DNA of 64,000 nucleotides, taken from Calonectria ilicicola. Its lineage: Eukaryota > Ascomycota > Sordariomycetes > Hypocreales > Nectriaceae. The position numbers were made by a program, and so were the translations under genes. The stretch is taken from the NCBI GenBank assembly GCA_020809705.1, contig CP085835.1, positions 3,162,001 to 3,226,000 on the forward strand, written 5' to 3'. Position 1 is the stretch's first letter. Each line of letters starts with the position of its first letter. The notes under the pieces were generated by a model that saw only the letters and a list, made by a program, of their open reading frames with translations, did no database searches and was not told the origin of the DNA. Positions 1 through 12,205 of the stretch are shown here, one piece after another.

Positions 1-52
1 ATTGATCCTCAAATATCGAATCACTGACATGTTTGATACTGACACTAGACAG

Positions 53-3000
53 ACATTACCTACGATACTTCGCCAAAGAGAACCAATGTCCTTATACCAA
101 TTGCGCAAAGGGATTTGGATCAACTACTCACCTTCAGCGACATATCAGGAACAGACATGAAAAGAGGACCAAATTCCATTGCACAGTTCCTGGATGCGAG
201 TACTCAATACAAGGTAGTAAATACTTCCCTCAGAAAGAGAAATGGAAACGACACATGATCGTGGTTCATAATATGGATGAGCGATACCTTCCAAAGCCTG
301 ATGAGTCATTCCTATCCATTGATGATTTCCATGCCCCTCTCAGCACTGAATTGCAGAAGGGTTCACCGTCTAGTGCGTTTCAATGATATGATGACACAAG
401 AAGGACTTGCTGAACTCCGATAGGTTTACCTTCACAAGATCTGTCCCGAAACACAGAAGAGACCTCATCTCCATCAGACGATAATGAGTCAGACGACGTG
501 AAACTAGCCAGTTCAGAGAAGAAGAGATTTAGAAGAGAGTTCAAAAAGCAGCAAGACCAAGGCCAAGTACGTCAGCTAAATGTCTAATTCCCTACGCATC
601 GGCTCACATAATCTATGCAGTCATCGGACTTCACATATCAGGGTAGCCAAACCGCCGGCTCAGAGGTTGAAAAGGGTTCTAGGGTTGAGACAACGCTTGA
701 GCAGGCAAGAAATCCTGACAATCCAGCATTGGAACTATCTGAAAATCGTTCATTCATCTGGGAGAATCTGCCCTCTATCTGGATGGATAATATTCCGAAC
801 AATAACAATAAACATTCCGAAGATCTCGAAAACATGATGGATAATACAACCATCGGTATGGCTCAGATCAAACAAGAGGCAGTAGTCACAGAGGAAGTCT
901 TGAATCAGTGGCTCAATGCACTCTACAGCAGCGATTTACCCACTGTTAATAAAATAATATCGTTTGGGATTAATGTGAATGGAGTGATATGCACTAGGCA
1001 AGGTGCATTTCATCTCGAAGATCAAGAGAGACCCGCGGATTTTGACTTTCGAGCGACCAGTCAAAATACTAGCCAAGGCGTTCCGACTACAGGGAACCTT
1101 CCACTGATGCTAGCAGCGGAGAACTCTATAGAAGTCACCAGAGCGCTGTTGGAAGCTGGAGCCGATCCCAACAAGACTTATGGGACAGCAGGGACTGTAT
1201 TGCAGTCAGCCATCATGGAGTATCGACACAAGCCCTTGATTGACATGATAATGCTCCTCATTGATAGTGGTGCGGATGTGAACGCACCCCCAGGTCATCT
1301 TGGAACGGCACTTGAAGCAGCTGTTGATAGAGGGGATATGGATGTCATTCAAATGCTCATCCGCGCTGGTGCCAACGTCAACGAATTTAACAGCTTTAGC
1401 TACAGCACCGCGCTCACAAGGGCGGTTGAGTCAAAAAGTTTGGAGGCGGTAAAACTATTGTTAGAGAATGGCGCTGATCCAAATGCCGACTCGCCTAAAG
1501 AACTTCAGGCGCAAAGATTGGCCGATCGGGTGGTAAGGGTTGATGGAGCTTTTGATCAAAGAGAAGTAAGCCTTCTGATCATAATGAATACTTTATTCAA
1601 TTATATGGCACTGACAATAATTGTACATAGCCTAAAACACCTATAGCTACTGCTGCATTCAACGGCTCCTTTGATATCATCAAACTACTGATAGTTCACG
1701 GCGCTGATATCGATGGCGTAGATTGGAAACGTGGCCCCGCATTGGTGGCAGCCACTGTCATGAGACACACTGCTGTCGCTGCTTGGCTCCTGTCACATGG
1801 AGCAGATCATTCCAAAGCTTTGAATTGGTTGTCTGAAGTTTGTCTGTTTGGGCGGAGTATCAAATCGAACACAGACCCCCTCCTCACCGTACTTCGAGAC
1901 CCTCCGCCGGAGTGGAGCTTATGGTCTTTTGCTTCGAGAGAGCGCCATTTCAAAGGTAGCCAGCAGCTGTTTAATGAGATAAACTTTTATTGTTCCACTT
2001 GGGGTTATTCGGACATCAGCGTCCAGTGGGATGTACCCGAAGTTGTCGAAAGCAGTCTTGCTACAGGGAAGAGCAACATCTTTCGAAGTCTTGAGCAGGA
2101 AGTCGTGATAACAAGCTCGCTTAAGCGTCCCCTAGGAAGCTTTGTTGATCAACCACGCCACTTTCGAGCATGCGTGTGGGCCGAGTTGATCAGTGAGCAA
2201 GTAGGCGCAGAATGGCACGATTTTGGAAATTTTTGCAACGGTCTGATCTGCCACATAGCTAATCACGTCGAAGAAGTTAAATCTACCTTTTCATGTGAGT
2301 ATAAAGTTTCATTAATTATTCTTATAATTAGTCTTCCACTTGAGAGGTGTGAAAGAGATTTGTGTGCCGACAATGCTAAACAGACACTAGTGTATAAATA
2401 TTATTTTCAGAGCCACTCAATTTCAGTCCAGGCATATTGCGAGTGGAGTCATATATTTTTATTATTTGACAACCAAATTGATAATACAGACTGTGCCAAG
2501 CTGTGCCAAGGTCTCGAACTCCTTTGCAGGACATTTCGTACGAGCAGAATTGAGGATAGTCTTGCGCTTTCTACTGCAACATGGACTTTGGAGGTGCACA
2601 AACTTCCTACAGATGATAGTAGAAACGAGATAGAGACATGCCCGCGTTACGTCTTGAGGCCATCTATGAGTCTCTCAGCTACCAAAATCAAGGCCAAAGG
2701 CTACAACTGCTGGCAAAAGTTATTTGACATGAGTTCCGCATCACCAATGGTGATTGAAAATGAATTCAACGTGGCAGGCTCGAGTGGAACGGCCAAGGAT
2801 CTGGGAAAGGGTCTCGAACTTTCGTTCGAACTAATGCTTGCTTTGGCCGCTGTTGAGTACCCTCTGATCGTGGATGGAGGTCTCGTTCTAGTGGGATACG
2901 AGACTGCATTGGTGCCCATTGATATTACAGGAAACATTGCCCAATTTCACCTCTTTACGAAAGACCACATTGGCCAAATAAACCCTTATAAAATGGATCT

Positions 3001-4147
3001 TGGATCACGACTAAAAACCCAAGATATTACTCAATTCCAGCACATGCGTTGCTTTCTTGGTTGGTGCGAGTTTGCCCAGATCAATCTGGGTACAAGAGCG
3101 CTCCCTGCAAATATCTGCTACTCCGGTGGCTCCGAGAAAGGAAAGTCCTTACATCTTGATGGATTCGAAGCCTTGTCGCAGCTTGGAGGTGGAAGCCCGT
3201 TGTCGTCAATGCTCGGTTTACAAGCCAGCTTCAAATATACCAGCCATCGCCTTCAATTCACGCCATTCGGTGGATATTCCAAACTACTTCGGGATACTGC
3301 CATGGAATTGGCAATCATCTACGATGTTACTAAGAAGCGCTCATTCTTGGTCCCAAAATTGAGCTTACTGATGCACATGTGTCAAGCATATGCCGCAACA
3401 TGTCCCGACGGGCCAGAAAGCAGCGTGCCATTTGTTGATGGACATACCGACGCCGCTGAGATTATTAAAGGGCTGGAACGACTTGGTGATACGCCTATTT
3501 TCGGGTACCAAGAGGATGGTCTCAATTTCAGGCAGCTAATCCTTGGCCTAAACACGAACTTACTCGCCACAACGGCTGCCACTCAGAAGAGCTCTAACAA
3601 GAAGCTTTACGGGTTTGAGTTTATGGATGTCGTTACCTCCCCTGGGCGTGGCACATGCATGAAGTCCTTGCCCCTATCCACAGCCGGGAAAGGATGGCTC
3701 GACATAGTCAATGAGGTTGACTCTGTTGTGGTGTGCTCCAATATCAACGATGTTATCACTGCCGCCCCGGTCCATTGTCCTCGGACTGACGATAAATGTA
3801 ACATCTTATGTGAGACTATCCCAGAAGGACACGACTATCTAGCAACCACGGTGGCATGCCTTGATCGCCTATTGAAGCGTCGCGGCATTTATCTAAACTC
3901 TAACGAATGCTGTTGGCCCATCAAGTTGACTCAAAAAGTCACTTGGGAATTAAGAGGGAATCCTTTTAAGCCATGCACGCATAATATCGAGAGTCCTGAC
4001 ACCTGCTGGACCAGAGCAGACAGGGTGCAATCACTCTGTTCTGACTCATATTTTGCTCTCAGTGCCATTAAAGCGCGCAAGTTGAAATCGGTTCAACTGT
4101 TGAAAATATCCATTCCCTCAACTGGAGCTTTGGTTTTTGATAGTTAG
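53..4147 (+). CDS. C2H2 zinc finger / ankyrin protein with fungal C-terminal domain (5' end outside window)
   Basis: Probable exons are 53-372, 424-566, 621-1565, 1631-2294 and then to 4147. The first visible exon follows a branch-point-plus-CAG acceptor and has no ATG, so the true start lies upstream. Exon 1 encodes two C2H2 fingers (CPYTNC...HLQRHIRNRH, then FHCTVPGC...KRHMIVVH). Exons 3-4 encode about six ankyrin repeats (LLEAGADPN, LLIDSGADVNAP, LIRAGANVN, LLENGADPN, LLIVHGADI, LLSHGAD). The last 500 or so residues form a domain I recognise from many uncharacterised fungal proteins; a relative ends the 35507-41057 gene. An in-frame intron at about 2295-2426 is likely, because that stretch is AT-rich and unlike protein; the reading frame is open either way. 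C2H2 plus ankyrin suggests a nuclear or signalling adaptor, but no function is established. Confidence 0.72.
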
Positions 4148-4316
4148 TTTGCTATATAATTTCTCTGAATTAAGAAGAGTTCAATATCTGGCAAGACACC
4201 TTGCCACGGTAGACTTAATCCCCAACATTCTGGGTATATTACCACGGACACCTCCTCAAGACCAAATCTTCGTCAATTATCTGGTTTCAGCCAGCCACTA
4301 GAATCATATCTTCACC

Positions 4317-5156
4317 TTAAAGCCACATATTAAACCAGCTTACAGCTTGAATGAATGCCTGTTCCTTCGCAAACCTCTGTGCCCTATCATTGACATCGCA
4401 CCGTACAGTGAACCCGTGCTCCACGCCAGAGAAAAGATAGATTTGATAAGGTTGCTTTACATCTCTCAAAATCTCTTCTGATCGTATACGTTTCTCGAGC
4501 GGAAATATATCATCAGTTTCAGCAGCCGAAATGGCCAACGGGCCTCTGATCCCATAAAGCTCCCCTTCCTCAACAAAACTGGGATGCGCAAGATATCCAA
4601 CGTCAATGCCACTTTTAAAGTGGCGTACAACATATTTAGCGCCAAAGCAGTAACCTGCCGCTCCTATTTTGGAAGCCCCGTATTGACTTTTAAGAGTGTT
4701 GATGCTGGCGATAATAATGGGATCAATAGCCTCGGCATCATGCGGGCTGTTACCGTCAGAGCCATGTGCGATCCATTCCATCAGGTCGTGGTTTTCAATG
4801 TCAAAAGCATCATGGCTAAAAACATCTGGAATTAGAGTCGTGTATCCATTGGCTGCAAACTCATCGGCCATCAACTGCGCATTTTGCCAGATACCAAAGA
4901 TGTTGGGGATGTAAAGAATCGCGGTGTCAGTGCGCGCCTTGTCAGCAGGAGCTTCAGCAATGTATGCGTCAATGCGACCGCTATCAATTTTAATGTATTT
5001 TCCCGTCGGTGTTCCCCTACCTTTAGTCAGAAATTTGTTCATTATGTTGATCGTTGAATCAAGCAGCAAAGTTGTGGTGTCATTCTTTTGCGGGGTCCAA
5101 ACTTACTCGTGTCTGAGGCGTAGGGCACAACACTTTCCAGGAGGGTGAGAGGCCAT
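4317..5156 (-). CDS. Dienelactone hydrolase family protein
   Basis: Two exons, 5156-5107 and 5016-4317, with an intron at 5106-5017 (GTAAGT donor, GGTAG acceptor), give 249 residues. The first exon supplies MASHPPGKCC, the usual N-terminus of fungal members, and the splice restores the conserved HEGTPTGK; this is why I prefer this start to the ATG inside the intron. The alpha/beta-hydrolase triad is visible: Cys140 in GYCFGAK, Asp185/186 in AETDDIFP and His217 in EHGF. Family members hydrolyse dienelactone or related carboxylic ester and lactone substrates in the cytosol. The substrate here is unknown. The gene is complete, with no lesion seen. Confidence 0.88.
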
Positions 5157-5599
5157 CTCGCTCGATTGTTAAAATATTTTCAGGTTCGAAGGCAGATTCT
5201 AACCTGAAATGCCAAACTCCAGCCGTGACACTCAGTCTTAAAAGGTTGTGGGTGAGTCATTCAATTTGAAGGATTCCCGCTTAACCCCATCGAGACGCTA
5301 ACATATGGCTTGATGGGGCACCTGTTGAGAATACAGCAACTAACTAAAAAATGGAAAATGGGACAATCTATCAGAGCGTCAACGCTAGAATAAAAATGAG
5401 AGAATAGATACAAATCACACCTTATTATCGCGGAGTTGTCTTTATTTGAGTCTGTTGTAGTTCCTCAAGAATGAACAGTACATGCTGCATGCAATTCTCT
5501 AGTATTCTATCTGATAGCCGGAGTACTGCGTTACGTATCAAGTCTTGACAAAGCCCATTTCAAGCCATAAGCCCCCTCTCTTCCCACATAACGTGATTT
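5157..5599. other. Intergenic, upstream of the dienelactone hydrolase gene
   Basis: 443 bases between two genes on the minus strand. It holds the 5' region of the hydrolase at 5156 and the 3' region of the lipase-like gene. No ORF, repeat or clear motif was recognised. Confidence 0.6.
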
Positions 5600-6973
5600 T
5601 CAGGACCGTATAGTTTGGCTGGTGCATTTACCAGAAGCCTTGGCTTTGGCTGGATGTCTAAAATGTAACTCTATGAAATTCAGAAACAAAGGTGCAGCCT
5701 TTGTTACAATACTATGATGATCCTCGGCCGTGTACAGCTTCAAATGGACCTCATTACCATACTGGCAACTATCTTTCCACGTAGCACTGGTCACTTCGGG
5801 CGCAACAGCCGTGTCTTTGAGTCCTTGAAGGACCAAAAGGGGATGCGATGAGCGCTTCCCGAGTCCAGGTGTGGTCATGTTTTGGAATTCCAGCATCTCC
5901 GTTTGTCCAGATAGATCTGTGGTTGCAAACATTTCATTCCCGTCAAGGTCTCCAACCAAGGCCGCATTTGCTCCAAAGCACAACTGTGCAACTTCTGCAA
6001 GCTCAACTCTCTTTCGCAATTTTTCTGAGTAGAGAGACATATCGTAGGACGGGAAGAGACTCTTAATCGCATTTCCAACCCGAACGGAGCCACTTGTGAC
6101 AGACCATGCATGGAAATCTTTGTCGGTCGCAAAGATTTTGGCGGCATGGACAGCCATGTCAAAAAGCCTCGTCGCCGGGGCGATTGCAACAGTTCCGAGA
6201 TATTTCCCTGCTTTGGGAGATTGTTTGGAATGGAGAAGATCGCTTTCGCTAAGCGACCATACAGTTCCACCTCCTTCAGAGTGTCCAACGCTCATCCATT
6301 CCTTAGTTAACACGTTGCCAAATGCCTTTTTTGCCGCAACCACGGAGTAAAATAAGTCGTTTGCATGCTCCGGAAACACCAAGTACTTGTACTCTGAAAA
6401 GTTGTTTCCGAGGCCAGCGTAGTCAGTGGCGATCACCGCATAACCGTGCTCGACCAGTGGGCTCCAACTCTGGTAATCAAAAAGAGTCGGGCTTGTCGAA
6501 GGTGGGCAGCCTTTCCAAATTCCGCATGTTCCGTGTGCAAACGCAAGAGTGCGATATCGAGTTTTGCCGCGACCTTTCTTGGGTGGTAGAGCGATGAAAC
6601 CTGTAGTAGGGACTTTGGCGCCTTTGAAGTTGACTGAAGTATATTGAAACTGGTAATACCCGGCGCCTGGGACAATGCCCGAAGTTGCCGAGTGGTCTAA
6701 CCTGGCGGGATCAATCTTTCGCAATTTTAGGAGATCACCTGGCTTTGATGCTGAGAAATTTGAAGCGGTTTCGTAGAAGTTGAAGTCGAACGACGTGCCG
6801 AACAATTGGAGATCAGCCGCATTTCCAATCTGCAAATCCTTGTAACAAGTGTCGGTGCATGTATATTTAGCTGCCACGTCGGGCGTCACATTGAAATTTG
6901 AGCCCTGTTGGGAAGCTGCAAATCCAAGTAGGTGGGCGAGCGTGTAGATTATGGTGCAGGTCGGTCGCTTCAT
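5600..6973 (-). CDS. Secreted alpha/beta hydrolase, secretory-lipase-like
   Basis: Single exon, 457 residues. Residues 1 to about 21 form a signal peptide (basic start, hydrophobic core, AAS before the predicted cut). The serine-hydrolase triad can be placed: Ser232 in GHSEGGG, Asp387 in GLKDTAV and His419/420 in DHHSIV; AFAHGTCG upstream is the likely oxyanion segment. Length, order of motifs and the Cys-containing N-terminal stretch (CTDTCY) fit the fungal secretory lipase family, whose members split lipid or other esters outside the cell. The substrate is not predictable. The gene lies about 440 bases from the dienelactone hydrolase on the same strand, but nothing shows they act together. 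Confidence 0.8.
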   Translation of the reverse strand: MKRPTCTIIYTLAHLLGFAASQQGSNFNVTPDVAAKYTCTDTCYKDLQIGNAADLQLFGTSFDFNFYETASNFSASKPGDLLKLRKIDPARLDHSATSGIVPGAGYYQFQYTSVNFKGAKVPTTGFIALPPKKGRGKTRYRTLAFAHGTCGIWKGCPPSTSPTLFDYQSWSPLVEHGYAVIATDYAGLGNNFSEYKYLVFPEHANDLFYSVVAAKKAFGNVLTKEWMSVGHSEGGGTVWSLSESDLLHSKQSPKAGKYLGTVAIAPATRLFDMAVHAAKIFATDKDFHAWSVTSGSVRVGNAIKSLFPSYDMSLYSEKLRKRVELAEVAQLCFGANAALVGDLDGNEMFATTDLSGQTEMLEFQNMTTPGLGKRSSHPLLVLQGLKDTAVAPEVTSATWKDSCQYGNEVHLKLYTAEDHHSIVTKAAPLFLNFIELHFRHPAKAKASGKCTSQTIRS

Positions 6974-7437
6974 TTTCCCTTGGCCGTTTTAATTCGGTTT
7001 GAACTCGGTACGAGGAATAGAAAAGAAAACTGTTCGATGAAAAGTCCTCCCGGTCGCTATCTTTTAACGGATTGTAATTGTCTTGGAATTACGTTTCCTT
7101 AGGCGGAAGTCGATCAGGAATGAATTACACGTCATAGCACATACCATCATGATCGACTGGATTTACCGTCAAAATGGCAGCAGGACCCGCCAATTTATTT
7201 ATTGAGCGAGTAAATATCTCCAACATTGATAGTTTTGCATTTCTGACCCTTTTCTATATAACCATGATGATGAACGCATTAATTTCGATGTTCCCCGTAT
7301 AATCTGACAACCCAAAGCTTTCCAGTTCGCGCAAGAGCTGTCAAACTCGCGCAATATATGCGTGTTTAAAGTAGATCCCTTACCACGCTTTCGACTCCAT
7401 CTAATATTCAGTGCATTCTTTCCTCCAACAATATAAT
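6974..7437. other. Intergenic, lipase-like gene promoter side
   Basis: 464 bases upstream of the lipase-like gene and downstream of the kinase gene. It is fairly AT-rich, with no ORF or repeat recognised. Confidence 0.6.
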
Positions 7438-9395
7438 TTACAATGTTAACCTTGAGGTAAGATTTTTAAACCATCCTGTTGACCCTTTCCTCCCAGGATC
7501 ATTATCGCCAATATCTGCTTCGACGTGACTGAATCTGTGTTCTTTTAGACGGGCATGTTCAACCGCTAAATAAAGATTGTAGCAGTCTGTGCTGCTGTGG
7601 CAGCGAAAGCGAAAATCACCCTTGGTCCGGGTTTCATCCACAATCCAACCGGATCTAATAGTTGACCGGATGTCAAGAATAACAGAACTGCTCTGCCGAA
7701 TCAAACTATTTGATGTAAGATCTAGAGCCAATATGGGTTTATCCCTTTTTCGACTAAGCTCTCCATATACAGCAAACGCCTCAATCAGACCAGAGGTGAC
7801 GACAATATGGCAGTCTCCAGCTGGTATGTCTTTTCTTAGGCGATTATCTAACCGGTAAGAAAGCAAAGCTACAAATCTGTCAATCTCTTCTCCGGGATTC
7901 AAATTTCGCTCATGCAAAGAAACTTGTGAGGTAGTTTCGGATGGTATGGGCCGGAAATTCGAAGCCGCTGACTCTGCCAGATGACGGGGGCCCCTGTTTC
8001 TCTGCTGGAATCCGCGGTCTATTGCTGTAGAACTAGTAGTTCTTTCCGATAAACGCTCTGGTGAACTTCGCAGGTTTTCCTGACTTTCTCTGTATTGGGG
8101 TTCGTAGTATCGCAATTCATGATTAGATCGAGAGCTAATGCCAAGACTCACATCTCCACTTGTAACAGGATTGCCGGGACTAAAAGTTGAAATCCTCTCA
8201 CCCGACGCTAGAGGGGTTTCCAATGTTGACCATTCCGCAGTCGCTTCTTCGTTAATTTCCAAATCACTGAACAGCGAGGTGGAAGTCATATTCATATCGG
8301 GGGATATTTGCGCAAAGCCCACGTCTGATGCATGTATCCATGCAGTCTTTAATGCCTCTTCAGCTGTTAGACGCTGGCGTGGAGAGCCACTCATAGTCTG
8401 AGTGATGAACTCATTGCACTGAGCACTCAAAGAATCATCAACCGGAAAAGGCCCTTCCAGAACAACGTATCGAGACAAGTCTCTCCTTCCCGGAAATGCC
8501 ATGCGTCCAGTCGCTAAGCGAAAGGTAATTGCACCAACAGCCCATATGTCTACTGACAAGTCATAACTGGGGTCATCTTCAAGGTCCATTTCAGACAACT
8601 TGTAGAGACCCATTACTTCTGGAGCTTGGTAGTGCTCCGTCCCAATGATGGTCCGTAGGACGGTTGATTTGATTTGCTTGCTGGTCCCAAAATCAGAGAT
8701 CTTGACCCACCAATCAGGACCTTCATGCTGCACGAGGATATTCTGAATAAATAGGTCATTTATTAGAGCTTTCAGACGGCTGGAAATGGGATAAAAGGTT
8801 GCTGAGAAAAACTCACGCTTGGCTTCAAATCACGATGAGCAAATTTGTTCTGGTGCATAAACGTAAGGCCTTGGAGAACCTGCTCGCTAATCCTCCGCGT
8901 CTGAGCCTCCGGCAGAGGATCTTTGATGTGATGCTCCAAGTCACCGCAAGGGAGATATTCCATGGTAATGAAAATGGAATCCGGACTGTCATACCAGCTA
9001 AAAGACTCAACGAAGCAGTCCCGAAACTATGATATCATTAGTGGTTTCTGATCTGCACAAACGGGCAAACGTACATGGCTTTGAGAAAACTTCATGACTG
9101 CCAGTAGCTCTCGCGACAGCATATCGAATGAAACTTTGTGAGCCCCATACTCAATCTGAAGCTGCTTTACAGCCCTGACTTCGCCCGCACTGGGGCCCAG
9201 AGTACACTGTTCCAGCCACACCACACCAAAGCTGCCTTGGCCCAGCTTCCTTGTGCGCTCCCATCTCTCCTCAACCCGTGTCCGCCATAAGCCTGTGGCT
9301 TAGTTGGAAACGTGTTTTACTTGGAGTGTGACAGCGTCGCTGACGGTCGCATCGAGTTTCCAATCGTTGACCAGCTCAGGCAGTGTGTTGTCCAT
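7438..9395 (-). CDS. Serine/threonine protein kinase with an in-frame stop after the N-terminal leader
   Basis: Exons 9395-9075, 9026-8817 and 8742-7438; introns 9074-9027 and 8816-8743 are both phase 0 and canonical. The kinase core is complete: GQGSFGVV loop, Lys in RAVKQL, MEYLPCGDLEHH hinge, HRDLKPSNIL catalytic loop (joined across intron 2), DFGTSK, and QAPEV in the activation segment. The last 250 residues are a serine-rich linker and an unrecognised C-terminal domain. The leader starting at 9395 (MDNTLPELVNDWKLDATVSD) resembles the segment before the kinase domain in a large mould kinase family, and it is in frame with the kinase. However, TAA at 9302-9300 interrupts it. The next in-frame Met lies beyond the ATP-binding lysine. 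Either the gene is broken or an alternative first exon (canonical GTATGT donor near 9472) bypasses the stop. Confidence 0.7.
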
Positions 9396-10440
9396 TATCG
9401 CATGGTTGAAGGAGCGGGGAATGTCAGCAGGCGTAAGGCTGATGGATCCCCTTAACAATTTGTCTCACATACGGATAGTCGGCACAGAGTTTGTCAGTCG
9501 CCCAATGAGCGAGCTGTTGCGCACGGCGAGGCAACCAATCAACACGTCAAGTAAGCATCGCGTCTTGTTTGTGGCGCTTCCGTGCGCTCCAGTTGGCCCA
9601 CAATTAAGATGGATTTCAATTGCAACTTGTCATTAAGTCAACGGGGTTGGCCTGCCCGACGTCTACGTGTGATGATATCCACACGCTTCATCGTGTCGTC
9701 TTCGCCCCTAGGCAGGCATGAATGCTCTTCAATTTTGTCTAGGAGTTGATTGTGAATGAATAGGAAGTAGAAATGCTGCCTAAATTGTAGATCTAAACAA
9801 TCAACACACTATCTCCATACATATCAAATTCATATCAAGTCGGCGTGGGGTGCAGCCTGCTAGATGCGGGGTTGACTATCTGATGTCCCAGCTTCCTCGG
9901 CTTTATGCCAAGCTGCGTTCACTTTCTCTGCAGCCAGGTATGTTGTTTAATTGACATTATCGCAACCTAAAATGGATATTGCCAGCGCAGGATACCCTTG
10001 CAATAAGCTTGTCTGGCTTCATGTCACTATGATCATATGACTCTCGATATACTAACGTAAAGTTTCGTCCTACCTAGCTACCTTTCGCAGGTATAAAATC
10101 CCAGAACAATCCTTTCGTTGATGATCCATTAAAAATTACATCCTCATCGTACCAAGCGTTCCCTAGAACAAGGGGGTCCTGCAAGTTGGACTACAACACT
10201 TATACACAGGATTCAGCTAACAGATTCCTCTCAAATCCTGTGTGAGGTTGCATCTCTCCTCTGGCAGCTTCTACTACCTCATTCATGAATAAACTCCGCA
10301 CAGTGATCCTTAGCACGAGTATTCAAGATCAAATTTATTTTCGTTTACGACTACTTCTAGGGTATTCATATTAACAATAGAATAATCATCATAACTTTTC
10401 ATGGCCCGCTTTCATTGGCCCCTCCTCGGCACCTATTACA
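9396..10440. other. Intergenic, possible 5' exon of the kinase
   Basis: 1,045 bases. The part next to 9395 could hold an upstream kinase exon: on the minus strand a protein-like stretch (NSSLIGRLTNSVPTI) ends at a GTATGT donor near 9472, in a phase that fits the kinase exon. Nothing else was recognised. Confidence 0.35.
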
Positions 10441-11319
10441 TCACCAAGAGTCCCAGCCTAGCTCCAGAGCGTCATGTGTAGCTTGACTCGCCTGTTTCGC
10501 CCAGAGGTCAAGCGCCATTGTTTCTTCCATCCAATCCACGATCCCGCCGCATTCTTCCTTGTCCCTGGCTGTTCTTCGTTCCACATAAATGGGGTGGTCC
10601 ATGGGATTCCATCGGACCAGGTCTTCCTCGGTACAGCTTGATGTAATGAAAGGGTCAAAAAATACATGGTCAATAAGGCGAGCCTCCCCATCAGCACCCT
10701 TTAACTTGAGCTCCGCGTCCGGATATAAAAAGAACCAACCACGATGACTTGTTTCGTGGCTATCGTCCTCTTGCCTCACCCACACCAAGCCAGGAAGCCT
10801 TCTGCTTGCATCCTGTCCCAGATCGGAAGGCTCCTCGATCAAATCAGCATATAAGTCATATTCATCATGCAAGTCTTCGCCGTTTTGTTGTTTATGGTGC
10901 CTAATGGCTGCCTTAACTTTGACAATTTGAGGCCAAATGTTGCCACGAGCTTCCATCTCCTCACGGTAATGCGCGACACATTCTTCAGCTGTAGCGCCTG
11001 GCAAAAAGAAGAATTCATATCTGAACGGGATGCCTCTAGTAGGAGAGTGATCTACAAAATCAGTGTCGAATTGACAGCCATCAAAATCACGTGGCACATC
11101 TGGATGAACCAGATAGAAAACCCATGAGGCCAGAGGGGGCAACAGGCATGGTCCCGCTCTCTGCCAAGACATCAAGGCTGGTCTGCCCTTGTGGTCTTTG
11201 AAAGGTACATTGTAGTGTTCTTCAGGCGGCCTCTTTGGTAGCAGTATGTGGACTGGAGGTGGAGGCCCGTTTGGGTAACACTCTGAGAATGTTCGGGGTC
11301 GCGTCTTGGTTCGGACCAT
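10441..11319 (-). CDS. Uncharacterised protein of an orphan fungal family
   Basis: 292 residues from the ATG at 11319; upstream codons in the same frame have no ATG and look non-coding. I do not recognise the family. Conserved-looking blocks are EEHYNVPFKDHKG, PPLASWVFYLVHPDVP, PFRYEFFFLPGATAEECV, RLPGLVW, a YPDAELK strand and a NPMDHPIYVERRTARDKEE segment near the C-terminus. No signal peptide or membrane segment is seen, so a cytosolic or nuclear protein is likely. A decayed relative at 33182-34029 matches it nearly end to end and confirms that it is a real gene. The composition (many Trp, Pro, Asp) suggests a small folded domain of unknown role. Confidence 0.68.
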   Translation of the reverse strand: MVRTKTRPRTFSECYPNGPPPPVHILLPKRPPEEHYNVPFKDHKGRPALMSWQRAGPCLLPPLASWVFYLVHPDVPRDFDGCQFDTDFVDHSPTRGIPFRYEFFFLPGATAEECVAHYREEMEARGNIWPQIVKVKAAIRHHKQQNGEDLHDEYDLYADLIEEPSDLGQDASRRLPGLVWVRQEDDSHETSHRGWFFLYPDAELKLKGADGEARLIDHVFFDPFITSSCTEEDLVRWNPMDHPIYVERRTARDKEECGGIVDWMEETMALDLWAKQASQATHDALELGWDSW

Positions 11320-12205
11320 GCTAGGCAAAGGCCTATTGTCGATAGCGGATAAGGTTTCTGGGTTGAATGATAATAATGAAGATAGAAGAAGAATGCTTGT
11401 TGGTTGGGTTGGAGAAATCGCCGTATAAGCAGCCGCCAAGCCTGTTGGCGGTGAGGAAGGGCATGAAGATCAGCCGCGCTGTGACAGGAAAACGTCAACC
11501 TTTATTGTATCCACCACCAGAATCCCCATTCAAAATAACATAGGCGCTAGGTTTGCAAGTGTTTTAATCTCTTCTTACATATCCGTCGAGAAAATATCCA
11601 GTCAATTGCTTTATTTGACATGGATGGGTGTCTTTTTGTGTACCTGAAAGGCCGCATAGAGTTTACTAATGACAAAATGCAGTTTACAGGGAAGTGGGTA
11701 TATTACCAGAAACAAGTCAACTACTAAATAATAAAGATATTGAAGTAAGCCCTGTAATATGGTGTTGACAGGGGTTAATGGCTGATTTCCAGGCTCCTTG
11801 CTAAACAATGCCATTTAAAAACGATATTGTTTCACTTTCTCTCTTAGCTCTATAATAATATTCGCAAATTTGACGTCAATATTAAGGAAATTTTACAGGT
11901 TATTGGCAGAATCTCGTGTTTTCCGAGAGCTATGGCCGTATATATAACTCGTGATCTTCCCTCTCTCTTTTAGAAAAATGAAAATAACCATCACCTACAA
12001 CAAAGGCATGATGAAGCCGTTCCTAGGTGATTCTTTGCGGTTTATTCTTTTTTTGTAGGTTAAAGAAATCACCTTTTAGGTGTCTTTTTAAATTAAAATT
12101 TGTACTACAAATATACAGTCGAAGTTAATACGGTTGTCCAGGAACTCTCCCGCATGACTTGCCATGCTTCGTCCTCTCTGAAACAATTGTACAGTAACGA
12201 CTTCA
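11320..12205. other. Intergenic
   Basis: 886 bases, AT-rich in the 11600-12120 part. Holds the promoter of the orphan gene at 11319 and the 3' flank of the GH114 gene. No supported ORF or repeat. Confidence 0.6.
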
